Notes under the pieces: model-generated
The model's input: the letters and a program-made list of their open reading frames with translations, nothing else
The model's database searches: none
What the model was told of the DNA's origin: nothing
Part shown: positions 45,501-53,225 of the stretch, piece by piece
Layout: each line of letters begins with the position of its first letter
How positions within the stretch are numbered: position 1 is the first letter of the stretch
NCBI RefSeq assembly: GCF_000682715.1
Contig: NZ_AWFH01000056.1
Span: forward strand, 168,445-232,444
Length of the DNA stretch: 64,000 bases
From: Hyphomonas atlantica corrig.
Lineage (GTDB): Bacteria; Pseudomonadota; Alphaproteobacteria; Caulobacterales; Hyphomonadaceae
Direction of reading: 5' to 3'
Position numbers and translations under genes: made by a program

Positions 45501-45667
45501 CGATGACAGGCGCAGTTGTGGGTGTTCAGCCATTCGGCGGCGAGGGGCTCTCTGGCACAGGCCCGAAAGCGGGCGGCCCTCACTACTTGCATCGGTTTGC
45601 AACTGAGCGCACTCTGACGGTAAACATCACCGCGCAGGGCGGAGATGCCGAACTGCTCAGCCTTTAA
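42533..45667 (+). CDS. putA: Bifunctional proline dehydrogenase / P5C dehydrogenase
   Basis: A 1044-residue PutA that oxidises proline to glutamate. An N-terminal arm (about 1-160) leads into the FAD-dependent proline dehydrogenase barrel, with RLVKGAYWDSEVK and YAPVGAHKDLLPYLVRRLLE. From about 540 the NAD-dependent aldehyde dehydrogenase follows, with general base Glu801 (AETGGLNGM) and nucleophile Cys835 (GQRCSAL). There is no N-terminal ribbon-helix-helix DNA-binding domain, so it cannot repress its own gene as E. coli PutA does. The C-terminus ends soon after the dehydrogenase, making it the short (type A-like) form. The 226 bases upstream show no gene. Confidence 0.96.
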   Translation: MADTLALDKIDWHSLDRIKFADEEALLEDLLKQVPLSDDLRQATMRRALELVETARARGRDKGMMESFLEEFGLSNAEGLALMCLAEALLRVPDAETRDELIAEKIRSGDWSAHQGQSESWLVNASTWGLMLTGQVIGVPASLKKGPAKFIQGLIRESGEPVIRAAMMQAMRIMGEQFVLGRTVKDAQKRGRRMVKAGDAAHFSFDMLGEGARTEDDAIRYLKAYQNAIDGVAADKDPSTPPEQANGVSVKMSALHPRYEAVNRAQIMDEMYPSVLELCERAAKANINLCLDAEEADRLVLSLQILDRLAREPSLKDWNGLGLAVQAYQKRAGDVIERVKDLAAQTGHRFMVRLVKGAYWDSEVKHAHIEGYANFPVFTTKAGTDFHFLACARKMLEAQDAIYPQFATHNAHSVAAIEMLSEEIGNSAFEFQRLHGMGEALYGAAGLGRRVRVYAPVGAHKDLLPYLVRRLLENGANTSFVHSFLDPDVPPEQVVADPIVKVEVGPRRHPRIPTPPRLYGAERRNSSGLDLSQRSVRDDMAAAIKSFRDSPAIAAGPIVSGKAVTGGGDMVRVPFDTETVLGSCREAQEDDIDKALDTAVKFQPAWDALGGAERAKHLRAMGDILEENAERLIALMAREAGKTLADGIAEVREAVDFCRYYAMQAEAEFTTAQKLPGPTGETNHISLHGRGVFCCISPWNFPLAIFTGQIAAALAAGNSVVAKPAEQTPLIAFEAVKLFQKAGLPVEALHLLPGGGESVGAKLISDLRVSGVCFTGGTTTARIINKTLADRDGPIIPLIAETGGLNGMFVDTTALREQVIDDVIQSAFGSAGQRCSALRIVFLPDDTADELIKGLIGAMNELIVDDPGLPRTDLGPVIDAESRASLQAYVQTMKEEATVLHQIPAGKIGETGYGFGPALIELKSIDQISEEKFGPILHVLRYDPDDIAEVGAALKGKGYGLTLGVHSRLESFQREVREACPVGNTYVNRTMTGAVVGVQPFGGEGLSGTGPKAGGPHYLHRFATERTLTVNITAQGGDAELLSL

Positions 45668-45679
45668 CGGAGGTCCCGC

Positions 45680-46549
45680 ATGAAGAAGCTTGTTCTGGCA
45701 GCACTGACAGGGGCTGTCCTGCTGACGGCGGGATGCCAGAAGAAGGTTCGGGATCTTTCGGATGTGTCCGAAACTCAAGATGGCCCAGGTGAGGCTGGCG
45801 GAGATGATGCGTCGCTCGACGTGGCGACCATTGCATCGGTCGATGATCTGCCGCGTGAGATTATCGTCGAGGAAGATTTTCTGCTGGCCGAAGTCGAGAT
45901 TGATGAGGCGGCCTTTGCGAAGGCGCCTGCAATCGGAATGGATCTGGTCGAAAGTGCCCAGATCAGGATCGAGGCCATGTCCGAAGACGCCAAGGCTTAT
46001 CGTGAAGCCGATCCGGACTATTTCCGGGCCTATGGGCTCCGCATAAAATGGGATGTTGTTGCCGAAGCTGGAAACATCATGAGCCTTGAAGGGTTTCATT
46101 ACACATTTACCGGCGGCGCCCATGGCAACTATTTTACCGATGGCCGACTGTATGATGCCACGACGGGGGAGCCGATGCGCCTCAGCCGTTTCTTCCAGAA
46201 ACCGCAGGCCGCCATTGAGGCTCATATGCCTGTCGTCTGGCAGGAGATCGCCAAGCAGAAGGCCGCCAAGAGTGGCAGCGTGTCACAGCTTGAACGTTTT
46301 GAGGCCGAAGCGCGGGAGTTGGTCAGTGCAGATATGGTTCTGGCCGGTGAGACAAGCTTTGTGCCTTCCGACAAGCCCGGAAAATTTGGTGGGTATGCCG
46401 TTCACTTTGCGCCCTATGATATAGGGTCGTATGCGGAGGGCGCTTATCATGTCACCATTCCGCAAAACCTGTTCCGGGATACGCTAAAGCAGCAATACAT
46501 GGCCCTGTTCGATGGTGAGCCGGTGAAGGTAGAGCGTCTCGGCGACTAA
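45680..46549 (+). CDS. Lipoprotein with DUF3298/RsiV-like domain
   Basis: A 289-residue lipoprotein (lipobox LTAGC, Cys at about 19). An acidic linker (about 30-55) leads into a domain with FTGGAHGNYFTDGRLYDATT and APYDIGSYAEGAYHVTIP. These match the DUF4163/DUF3298 module found in RsiV-type anti-sigma factors and in many envelope lipoproteins. In RsiV this domain binds lysozyme; that property is not established here. It follows putA by 12 bases and may be co-transcribed. Confidence 0.85.
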   Translation: MKKLVLAALTGAVLLTAGCQKKVRDLSDVSETQDGPGEAGGDDASLDVATIASVDDLPREIIVEEDFLLAEVEIDEAAFAKAPAIGMDLVESAQIRIEAMSEDAKAYREADPDYFRAYGLRIKWDVVAEAGNIMSLEGFHYTFTGGAHGNYFTDGRLYDATTGEPMRLSRFFQKPQAAIEAHMPVVWQEIAKQKAAKSGSVSQLERFEAEARELVSADMVLAGETSFVPSDKPGKFGGYAVHFAPYDIGSYAEGAYHVTIPQNLFRDTLKQQYMALFDGEPVKVERLGD

Positions 46550-46573
46550 GAGCCAGACCCGCCGGAATTTTCG

Positions 46574-47032
46574 TCAATTCAAACAGGACTGATAGGCAAA
46601 ATCGCGGCGGTTGGTGCCATCCTCCAGCGCGATGTGGGCGTGCAGTTCGTCCCCCAAGCGCTGGTAATGAATCAATTGGGGATAATCGTGCGCGCCGTTG
46701 ATGAACGTGATGGATTGGTCGCCTTGAAGGCTTTCGACGAATTTCGAGGGACCGATCCCCTTGGGATAAACATTCAGCACATAGAGCGGACCGGGCTGGA
46801 TGCGCATCTGTTCGAAGAAACTGACGCCTCCCTCTTTAAGCGTAACCGCATAGCCGAACAGATACCCCGCTTCGGCCTCTGACCAAACCTCTTTGGCCGC
46901 GCCGCTTTCGCTGATCCAGCAGTCGGTTATCCACTGAAGCGGGTGGTCTGGAGGAGCGGCCGGCGAGGCAGCCTGCAACTGAGTGGATGTGCATCCAGCA
47001 CTAAAGGCGAGCGCTATTAGCGCATGTTTCAT
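46574..47032 (-). CDS. Exported DUF6265-like protein
   Basis: A 152-residue secreted or lipid-anchored protein. The N-terminus MKHALIALAFSAGCTSTQLQ contains SAGC, a plausible lipobox. The body has the conserved WITDCWISESGAAKEVWSEA and GHDY-like INGAHDYPQLIHY segments seen in DUF6265 proteins, which look like small lipocalin-type beta barrels. Function unknown. It converges on the RsiV-like lipoprotein gene. Confidence 0.8.
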   Translation of the reverse strand: MKHALIALAFSAGCTSTQLQAASPAAPPDHPLQWITDCWISESGAAKEVWSEAEAGYLFGYAVTLKEGGVSFFEQMRIQPGPLYVLNVYPKGIGPSKFVESLQGDQSITFINGAHDYPQLIHYQRLGDELHAHIALEDGTNRRDFAYQSCLN

Positions 47033-47062
47033 GACCAGTTCGCCCTTCGCTTCTGATGCACC

Positions 47063-47503
47063 CTAGTCTCCTGATACCATGAAATGCGCCATCAGGGTGG
47101 TGACGGGTTTCGAGCGCTCATCCTGCCATGCTTCGGCACGGACGGAACACATGCGGCGGCCCATCTTGGTGATCTCTGCACGGGCGTAGAGATCCTTGGC
47201 GTGGCCCTGGCGCAGGTAATCAATTGTGAGATTGATCGGGCGAGGCGGGCGCAGCAGATGCTCTGTTACGAGGAAAACCTGGGCCTGAGACGTGATCTCA
47301 AGGAACGCTCCGATAGCGCCGCCATGAATGGCCTTGATCATGAAGTTGCCGATCAGTTTTTCCTGATACGGCATGATCATCGTCATCTCATCGCCCATCA
47401 CTTCACAGCGCAGGCCCATTTCCTGCGCCAGCGGTGTGCGTTCCACGAAAGCGCGGACTTCGTCTGCCCGGCTGGCTTCGGTCAGCTTCATATCCTCCGC
47501 CAT
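47063..47503 (-). CDS. PaaI-family hot-dog thioesterase (second of a pair)
   Basis: A 146-residue acyl-CoA thioesterase-like protein. The hot-dog helix signature is AIHGGAIGAFLEITSQAQVF, and PPRPINLTIDYLRQGHAKDL is the following strand pair. PaaI-type enzymes release free acids and CoA from aryl- or acyl-CoA. The ATG shares its A with the stop of the upstream paralogue (TGATG), and AGGG lies 8 bases before it, indicating translational coupling. An overlapping GTG one codon earlier is possible. Confidence 0.9.
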   Translation of the reverse strand: MAEDMKLTEASRADEVRAFVERTPLAQEMGLRCEVMGDEMTMIMPYQEKLIGNFMIKAIHGGAIGAFLEITSQAQVFLVTEHLLRPPRPINLTIDYLRQGHAKDLYARAEITKMGRRMCSVRAEAWQDERSKPVTTLMAHFMVSGD

Positions 47504-47982
47504 CACATGGCCCTCATACTGTCGAGCGAACGCGGCTTGTTGATTGCAAACGCGCCTGCGGCTGTGGCGATCACCCGGTCGCGGCTCTCATGATAGGCCC
47601 AGGCGCGTGTGAAGCAGATATTGCGGGTCTGGTGGTAGCATTCGGCCTCGCCGATGATGTCCCGACCCTGTTCGGCAGGGCGCATATAGTCGATCCGCAA
47701 ATCGAGCGTGGCGACAAAGCGCGGTTTGGACAGCGCCGAGCTGGCGGCGGTGCCGCACAGATTATCGAGGAATGCCGTAAGGACACCGCCATGAATAACG
47801 CCCGTATCCGGATCGCCTACCAAGCGCTCTTTCCAGGGCTGAATCCCCCATGAGTGCCCTTTTTCGATCTTGGTGAAGCGGAAGCCCATGCGCCGTCCCC
47901 ACGGGATACCGCCGCTCAGCATTTCGATGTTCTCTTGCATCAGTTCCCAAGGTTCGGGAGGTGACGTGGCGTCATCGCTCAT
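47503..47982 (-). CDS. PaaI-family hot-dog thioesterase (first of a pair)
   Basis: A 159-residue hot-dog protein. The catalytic-helix signature is GVIHGGVLTAFLDNLCGTAA, and FVATLDLRIDYMRPAEQGRD is the next conserved block. It is a paralogue of the downstream gene and the two may form a heteromer. The ATG at 47982 follows GAGGGCCAAT, whereas the earlier in-frame ATG at 47994 has no ribosome-binding site. It is divergent from the flavin monooxygenase gene, with about 90 bases between the starts. Confidence 0.9.
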   Translation of the reverse strand: MSDDATSPPEPWELMQENIEMLSGGIPWGRRMGFRFTKIEKGHSWGIQPWKERLVGDPDTGVIHGGVLTAFLDNLCGTAASSALSKPRFVATLDLRIDYMRPAEQGRDIIGEAECYHQTRNICFTRAWAYHESRDRVIATAAGAFAINKPRSLDSMRAM

Positions 47983-48073
47983 ATTGGCCCTCATTCATTT
48001 GACGAGTCGTTCTGCCCGGATAACATCATCAGGAAAAGAGCGAAAACAAAAGGCTCACCTGGAGGAAAATGAG

Positions 48074-49405
48074 ATGCCATTCGACGGAGCTACAAAGCCA
48101 AAGACCTGTATCATCGGAGCGGGATGTTCCGGGTTTACGATGGCCAAGCGCCTCAAGGATTATGGCATCCCATATGACTGTTTTGAGATGTCGGACGATA
48201 TTGGCGGGAATTGGTACTACAAAAACCCCAATGGTGCGTCGTCCTGCTATCAATCCCTGCATATCGACACGTCCAAGTGGCGACTGGCCTTTGAGGACTA
48301 TCCGGTGCCGGAGGATTGGCCGGATTTTCCGCATCATGCGCAGCTGCTTCAGTACTTTCACGACTATGTCGATCATTTTGGTTTGCGGGAGACGATCACG
48401 TTCAACACGGCCGTAACCGATGTGGAGGATTTGCCGGGCGGACGCTGGAAGGTGACGCTGTCGACCGGCGAAAGCCGGGAGTATGATGCGGTAATCGTGG
48501 CAAATGGCCATCACTGGGATCCGCGCATGCCGGAATATCCCGGAAGCTTCGACGGGTATCAGGTCCATTCCCACAATTACACGGATCCATTCGAGCCTTT
48601 CGACTTCCGCGGCAAGCGGGCCATGGTGGTTGGCGGTGGAAATTCCGCCATGGATATTTCCTCGGAACTTTCCCAGAAGCCGCTCGCGGATAGGTTGTTC
48701 ATTTCAATGCGCCGCGGCGTATGGGTGATGCCGAAATACATGGATGGCCAGCCAGCGGACAAGGCCGTGCTTCCGGCATGGTTGCCATCGAAAATCGGGC
48801 GGGCGCTTGCCCGCAAGAAGATCAAGAAGACGATTGGCATGATGGAAGACTACGGACTTCCGAAGCCGGATCATGAACCGCTGGATGGTCACCCCTCCGT
48901 ATCCGGTGAATTCCTGACGCGGGTCGGCTGTGGAGACATTTCTCCGAAACCGGGTATTGAACGCCTTGATGGCGATGGTGTTGTGTTCACGGATGGTACA
49001 AGAGAGAAGATAGACGCGATTGTCTGGGCGACTGGCTACAATGTGACCTTTCCATTCCTGAAGCAGGATGACCTGACGCCTAAGGAAAACGTCTTCCCCC
49101 TGTTCAAGCGGATGGTGAAGCCGGGACGGGAAACCATCTTCTTCCTGGGTCTCGCACAGCCGCTGCCGACACTCGTGAACTTCGCTGAGCAACAATCCAA
49201 GCTCGTCGCGGCGGCGCTGAATGGGGATTACGCATTTCCGTCAGAATCGGAGATGGACCGGATTACCGAAGAGGACGAGAAGCAGCATCTTGGTCATTTC
49301 TACGACAGTCCGCGTCATCGGATGCAGGTCGATTTCAACCTTTATTGTCGTGACCTGATGAAGGAAATCGAGCGGGGCGCGAAGCGAGCCCGCGTCGTTG
49401 CCTGA
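48074..49405 (+). CDS. Flavin-containing monooxygenase
   Basis: A 443-residue class B flavoprotein monooxygenase. The FAD motif is IIGAGCSGFTMAKRL (GxGxxG) and the NADP motif MVVGGGNSAMDISSEL. The FMO fingerprint FxGxxxHSxxY appears as FDGYQVHSHNY. It should oxygenate a soft nucleophile (N or S) or a ketone of a small molecule, using NADPH and O2. GGAGG lies 8 bases before the ATG at 48074, which fixes the start. The thioesterases on the other side suggest a role in breakdown of organic substrates. Confidence 0.93.
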   Translation: MPFDGATKPKTCIIGAGCSGFTMAKRLKDYGIPYDCFEMSDDIGGNWYYKNPNGASSCYQSLHIDTSKWRLAFEDYPVPEDWPDFPHHAQLLQYFHDYVDHFGLRETITFNTAVTDVEDLPGGRWKVTLSTGESREYDAVIVANGHHWDPRMPEYPGSFDGYQVHSHNYTDPFEPFDFRGKRAMVVGGGNSAMDISSELSQKPLADRLFISMRRGVWVMPKYMDGQPADKAVLPAWLPSKIGRALARKKIKKTIGMMEDYGLPKPDHEPLDGHPSVSGEFLTRVGCGDISPKPGIERLDGDGVVFTDGTREKIDAIVWATGYNVTFPFLKQDDLTPKENVFPLFKRMVKPGRETIFFLGLAQPLPTLVNFAEQQSKLVAAALNGDYAFPSESEMDRITEEDEKQHLGHFYDSPRHRMQVDFNLYCRDLMKEIERGAKRARVVA

Positions 49406-49428
49406 TGTTAACCGGTTTCAGGGCATAA

Positions 49429-50130
49429 ATGGTGTCCATGACCCGTTTGCCCCTGATTTCTGCGACGCTTTTCCTGGCTGCCTGCGCATCTCCGGCGCCG
49501 GTAAAGGTGCATTACCCTTCTGAATCCACGGTTTCGCGCCCGCAGCCTGCGCCGGCCCCTGCGGCCGGAGCAGCCGCACAAGGGCCGTTTGAGCCGAACG
49601 CGTATCTGCGGGCCTGCTATGGCATTCGTGTCTCCAATTCACCGCTCGTGGATGAGGATGGCTGGGTGATAAACTACAAGCCTATTGTGGTGGTGAACGG
49701 TGTACCGCTGGCTGCGGCGCCCGCGAATGATGTTTGCCTGACATCGGGTTTCGGCCAGCGGTTCGGGCGTCGTCATGACGGGATTGATCTGCAGTCGCGT
49801 CCGGCGAGCACAATCTACGCGGCTGCACCGGGGCGGGTCATCGAAGCGCGGGTCTCAACCGGTTATGGCAATATGGTGCTGATTGATCATGGCAAGGGCG
49901 TCTACACGCGCTACGCCCATCTCGCTTACATTCAGCCCGGCGTTCAGAAGGGTGGAGAGATCGGCTTTGGTCAGCCCGTAGGTTTCATGGGATCCAGCGG
50001 CAACGCGACAGCCATCCATATCCATTACGAAATCCTGACGGGCAATTACAACAATCCCAGGGGCTCCAAGGGTTTGTCACCGCGCGACCCTTTCACATTT
50101 CCTCCCTATGAGTATGCTCAAGCCTATTAG
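49429..50130 (+). CDS. M23 (LytM) peptidoglycan endopeptidase, lipoprotein
   Basis: A 233-residue lipoprotein (lipobox FLAAC). A Pro/Ala-rich linker (about 40-55) precedes a C-terminal LytM domain. The zinc/catalytic residues are intact: HDGID (HxxxD) and HIHYE (HxH), so it is likely an active peptidoglycan hydrolase rather than an EnvC-type activator. It probably cleaves peptide cross-links during growth or division. The ATG at 49429 has AGGG 5 bases upstream. It is followed after 17 bases by a lipoprotein gene and a membrane-protein gene. Confidence 0.92.
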   Translation: MVSMTRLPLISATLFLAACASPAPVKVHYPSESTVSRPQPAPAPAAGAAAQGPFEPNAYLRACYGIRVSNSPLVDEDGWVINYKPIVVVNGVPLAAAPANDVCLTSGFGQRFGRRHDGIDLQSRPASTIYAAAPGRVIEARVSTGYGNMVLIDHGKGVYTRYAHLAYIQPGVQKGGEIGFGQPVGFMGSSGNATAIHIHYEILTGNYNNPRGSKGLSPRDPFTFPPYEYAQAY

Positions 50131-50147
50131 GGACGGGGAGACGAGAC

Positions 50148-50747
50148 ATGAGGGGACTGTGGATAGCCGGAGCGGCATCTGTGATGATGCTGGGTGCATG
50201 CGCGACGGCCGAAAACCCTGCAGCGGCGCCGGTTTCAACAAGCGCTCCGATCATTGAAGACAGTGCGATCGCCAGCGAGTTCGGCATGCTGGCCAGCCTG
50301 GTTGGCACGCGCTGGTATGGTGAGCCGGGTGACGCCGACAAGGCGCAGGGACAGCCTGCTGATTATTCTGAATGGAATTGGGATCTCGGCGGCTCTGTTC
50401 TGGTGAATCGCCATGTGCTGGCCGATGGGTCCTATGGTGGGGTCACCTATGTTCAGAAGAATCGCGCTTCGGGCGAACTGGATTATGTCTACATTACCAG
50501 TGCCGGCTTCAGGACGTCCGGCAGTTTCACGCTGAACGACGATGGTAGCTGGACGGCATACGAGACGGTCACCGGCCTGAACGACATCATCGGCGTACGC
50601 TCGACAGGGCGTCTGACGGAGGATGGGGCGCTCGTCTCGGTCTCGGAGTTCGAGACACGTGATGGCTGGAAGCCGGGGCATGAGTTCCGCTACGAGCCGA
50701 CGATCGAGCCGATGCCTGAACTTGTTCCGAGCCTTGAAATCGAGTGA
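50148..50747 (+). CDS. Lipoprotein of unknown function
   Basis: A 199-residue lipoprotein (lipobox LGAC in MLGACATAE). The mature domain begins with LASLVGTRWYGE and continues with SEWNWDLGGSVLVNRHVLAD and GSFTLNDDGSWTAYETVTG. This resembles the small beta-barrel pattern of DUF1579/heat-shock-type lipocalin-like proteins. Its last codons overlap the GTG start of the next gene in GTGA, so both products are made together. AGACGAGAC-type purines precede the ATG. Confidence 0.78.
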   Translation: MRGLWIAGAASVMMLGACATAENPAAAPVSTSAPIIEDSAIASEFGMLASLVGTRWYGEPGDADKAQGQPADYSEWNWDLGGSVLVNRHVLADGSYGGVTYVQKNRASGELDYVYITSAGFRTSGSFTLNDDGSWTAYETVTGLNDIIGVRSTGRLTEDGALVSVSEFETRDGWKPGHEFRYEPTIEPMPELVPSLEIE

Positions 50748-51430
50748 AATTTTTCTTCGATCCAGACCTGATCGCGCGGACCTATCGCGACCCTCTGGCG
50801 GTGGCGTCACTGGTCGTTGACCTGTTGCCGATTGTCGCCGTTCTGGTCTTTGGCTGGGGGGCGACGCCGCTTGTCGCGCTCTATTGGCTGGAGAATCTGG
50901 TGATTGGATTGTTCACCGTGTTGCGAATTGTCGCCACCGGCTTTGCGAATGTCGCGAATGTATTCGGCGCAATCTTCATGGTGCCGTTCTTCACCGTTCA
51001 CTATGGCATGTTCTGTTATGGCCACGGCGTGTTCCTGCGCGCCTTTGCAAAGGATGGCGGTGTGGGAAGTCCTGGCGTCGGTGACTTGATTTCCTGGGCC
51101 CTCGGGTCCGGGCAGGGGATGGCGTATTTCGTGCTCGCAATCCTGATCATGAATGGCGTGTTCTATGTCAGCGATTTCCTGATACGCGGCGAGTATCGCA
51201 ATGCCAATCTGGCGACAGAAATGTTCTCTCCGTATGGGCGTATCGTCACGCTGCACGTCGCCATCATTCTCGGCGCGTTGCTCGCCTTTGGCTCGGATGA
51301 GCCGCTTTTTGGGGTGCTGTTGCTGATCCTGATGCGGGTCGTGTTCGGCATCGCCTTTTCTGCCTATCGCCAGCACAGGCGAGACCGCGAAATCGGTGCG
51401 GGAATGGATGAGCTCGGCTCAACTGTCTAA
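50744..51430 (+). CDS. Polytopic membrane protein, DUF6498-like
   Basis: A 228-residue integral membrane protein with about five to six helices (clear at about 20-40, 42-62, 70-95, 115-140, 160-180, 184-205). The pattern VALYWLENLVIGLFTVLRI and VPFFTVHYGMFCYGHGVFL fits DUF6498 proteins, of unknown function. Conserved Glu, His and Tyr within helices hint at a metal or haem site, which is a guess. GTG start overlaps the lipoprotein stop by 4 bases. Confidence 0.82.
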   Translation: MKFFFDPDLIARTYRDPLAVASLVVDLLPIVAVLVFGWGATPLVALYWLENLVIGLFTVLRIVATGFANVANVFGAIFMVPFFTVHYGMFCYGHGVFLRAFAKDGGVGSPGVGDLISWALGSGQGMAYFVLAILIMNGVFYVSDFLIRGEYRNANLATEMFSPYGRIVTLHVAIILGALLAFGSDEPLFGVLLLILMRVVFGIAFSAYRQHRRDREIGAGMDELGSTV

Positions 51431-51490
51431 AAAGTTGACGCGTGATGACGCCTTGGCCATGATGCGGGGCTTCCTCAAGGAAAAGCGTGT

Positions 51491-52117
51491 ATGACATCGA
51501 TTGCAAAACCCCTGTCCGGCGTGTCGGGAAAACGTGCCCGGTCCAAGGCTGCAAACCGCCGGGCGATTCTGGAGGCCGGGCGCCGTGTATTTGCGCGGAT
51601 CGGGTTCGAGGCAACGACGGTGCGCGACATCATCCGTGAAACCGAGCTCGCGGCGGGCACCTTCTACAATTACTTCAAATCCAAGGAAGAAGTATTCGAG
51701 GCGATTGCCGAGGATTCCACTCATCGGTTCCGGTCCCGGCTGCAGGATGTGCGGGCCTATGCGACGGATTTCGAGACCTATGTCCATGACGCCTACCGGG
51801 CCTATTTTGGGTTTATCGCCACAGAAAATGAAGAGCCGATCCGCAATGGCGCGCCACATCTGGCGCTGATCGGTGTTCGGGTGGACACGCCGGAGATGCT
51901 GGCGGTCGCAGATGAGATCCGGGCCGATCTGGAGCATGTCCTGTCTGGCGAGGGCGGCCCGAAGATCGACACTGCGTATCTTACGGCGGCTGCTATCGGG
52001 ATCGCGCGCGAAATGGGCGAGCATATGCTCATGCGACGCCCTGTGGACGTTGATGGTGCAACACAGTTCGCTACCGCCATGCTGCTGGCGGGGGTACGGG
52101 AGATTGCCGCAAAGTAA
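51491..52117 (+). CDS. TetR/AcrR-family transcriptional regulator
   Basis: A 208-residue repressor-type protein. The N-terminal HTH spans about 20-66, with ILEAGRRVFARIGFEATTVR then ETELAAGTFYNYFKSKEEVF, the classic TetR signature. The C-terminal ligand domain is variable. AAGGAAAAG lies about 6 bases before the ATG. It is transcribed towards the HSL esterase and the quinone-oxidoreductase-like genes 73 bases downstream and may control them; the ligand is probably a hydrophobic or acyl compound. Confidence 0.92.
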   Translation: MTSIAKPLSGVSGKRARSKAANRRAILEAGRRVFARIGFEATTVRDIIRETELAAGTFYNYFKSKEEVFEAIAEDSTHRFRSRLQDVRAYATDFETYVHDAYRAYFGFIATENEEPIRNGAPHLALIGVRVDTPEMLAVADEIRADLEHVLSGEGGPKIDTAYLTAAAIGIAREMGEHMLMRRPVDVDGATQFATAMLLAGVREIAAK

Positions 52118-52190
52118 GGTCAAACGCCCCTTGGCGTGAACCGGCAGACAGGTCTAAGCTCCCGCCGACGAGACAGGACGGGAGGCGACC

Positions 52191-53225
52191 ATGAGCCTGC
52201 AGCAATTGATCACCAAATTCATCTTCAAGCTTCCGGACGGATTGCTGGTACGCATGGCAGGCGGCAAGCCGGTCGAAGTGCGCGGCCGCGTATTGGAGCC
52301 GCAATTGCAATTGGTCGCCTGGAATGGGCGCAATGCGCCGCCCATGTCCTCTCTGGATGCAGAAACCGTGCAGGCCGCCGTGCGAGACCAATTGGCCATG
52401 ATGGCTGCGCCGCTGGAGCCTGGCGTTTCGACTGAGGACTTCACCATTCCGGGTCCGGACCGGAACGAGATTCCCGTTCGCCTGTATAAACCCGCCGGAC
52501 AGGATGCGACGGTCCCTCTGCTCGTCTACTATCATATGGGCGGCGGCGTCGTCGGCGATCTGGAAACCTGTCATGCCTGGTGCTCTATCCTTGCATCGGT
52601 CGCGCGTGGGCCTGTCCTGTCGGTTGATTATCGCCTGGCACCACAGCACAAGTTTCCGGCCGGGATCGACGATGCCATCGCGGCCTATGAATGGGGCGTT
52701 CGCCACGCCGGCGACTATGGTGCGCCGGAAGGTATGGCTGCCGTGGGCGGGGATAGTATGGGTGGCAATTTCTCAGCGATCATCTCGCAGGAAATGCAGC
52801 GAGAGCACAAGCCGCTGCCGGTCTACCAATTGCTGATCTATCCAGCGGTCGACATGGTCGAGGAGCTGCCGTCAAAAACCGAGTTTGGCGAAACCTTTTC
52901 CCTCAGTACCGACACAATGAACTGGTTCATGGAGCAATACCTGCCGGATGATTTCGATATGGCAGATCCGTTGCTCTCTCCGGGCCAGACGGCGGAGCTT
53001 GACGGTCTGCCGCCCGCTATCCTGATCACTGCGGGGCATGATCCGCTCTGTGATGAGGGTGATGAATATGCCAAGCGTCTTGGAAAGGCCGGGGTTCCGG
53101 TCGTGCACAAACGCTATGATACGTTGCCGCATGCGTTCACCGCTTTCACGGGTTTCTCTCCCGGTTCGCGCAAGGCCTGCCTTGAGATTGCAAGCATGGT
53201 GAAAGACCTCGTCTCCAAACTATGA
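52191..53225 (+). CDS. HSL-type alpha/beta hydrolase (esterase/lipase)
   Basis: A 344-residue carboxylesterase of the hormone-sensitive-lipase family. The nucleophile is Ser189 in GGDSMGGN, the acid Asp in AGHDPLCDEG and the His in LPHAF. The oxyanion-hole motif, normally HGGG, reads HMGGG (115-119), so the His is shifted by one and Met takes its place. GGGAGG lies 4-5 bases before the ATG. Its stop overlaps the start of the next gene (ATGA). It probably hydrolyses esters feeding the oxidoreductases downstream. Confidence 0.92.
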   Translation: MSLQQLITKFIFKLPDGLLVRMAGGKPVEVRGRVLEPQLQLVAWNGRNAPPMSSLDAETVQAAVRDQLAMMAAPLEPGVSTEDFTIPGPDRNEIPVRLYKPAGQDATVPLLVYYHMGGGVVGDLETCHAWCSILASVARGPVLSVDYRLAPQHKFPAGIDDAIAAYEWGVRHAGDYGAPEGMAAVGGDSMGGNFSAIISQEMQREHKPLPVYQLLIYPAVDMVEELPSKTEFGETFSLSTDTMNWFMEQYLPDDFDMADPLLSPGQTAELDGLPPAILITAGHDPLCDEGDEYAKRLGKAGVPVVHKRYDTLPHAFTAFTGFSPGSRKACLEIASMVKDLVSKL

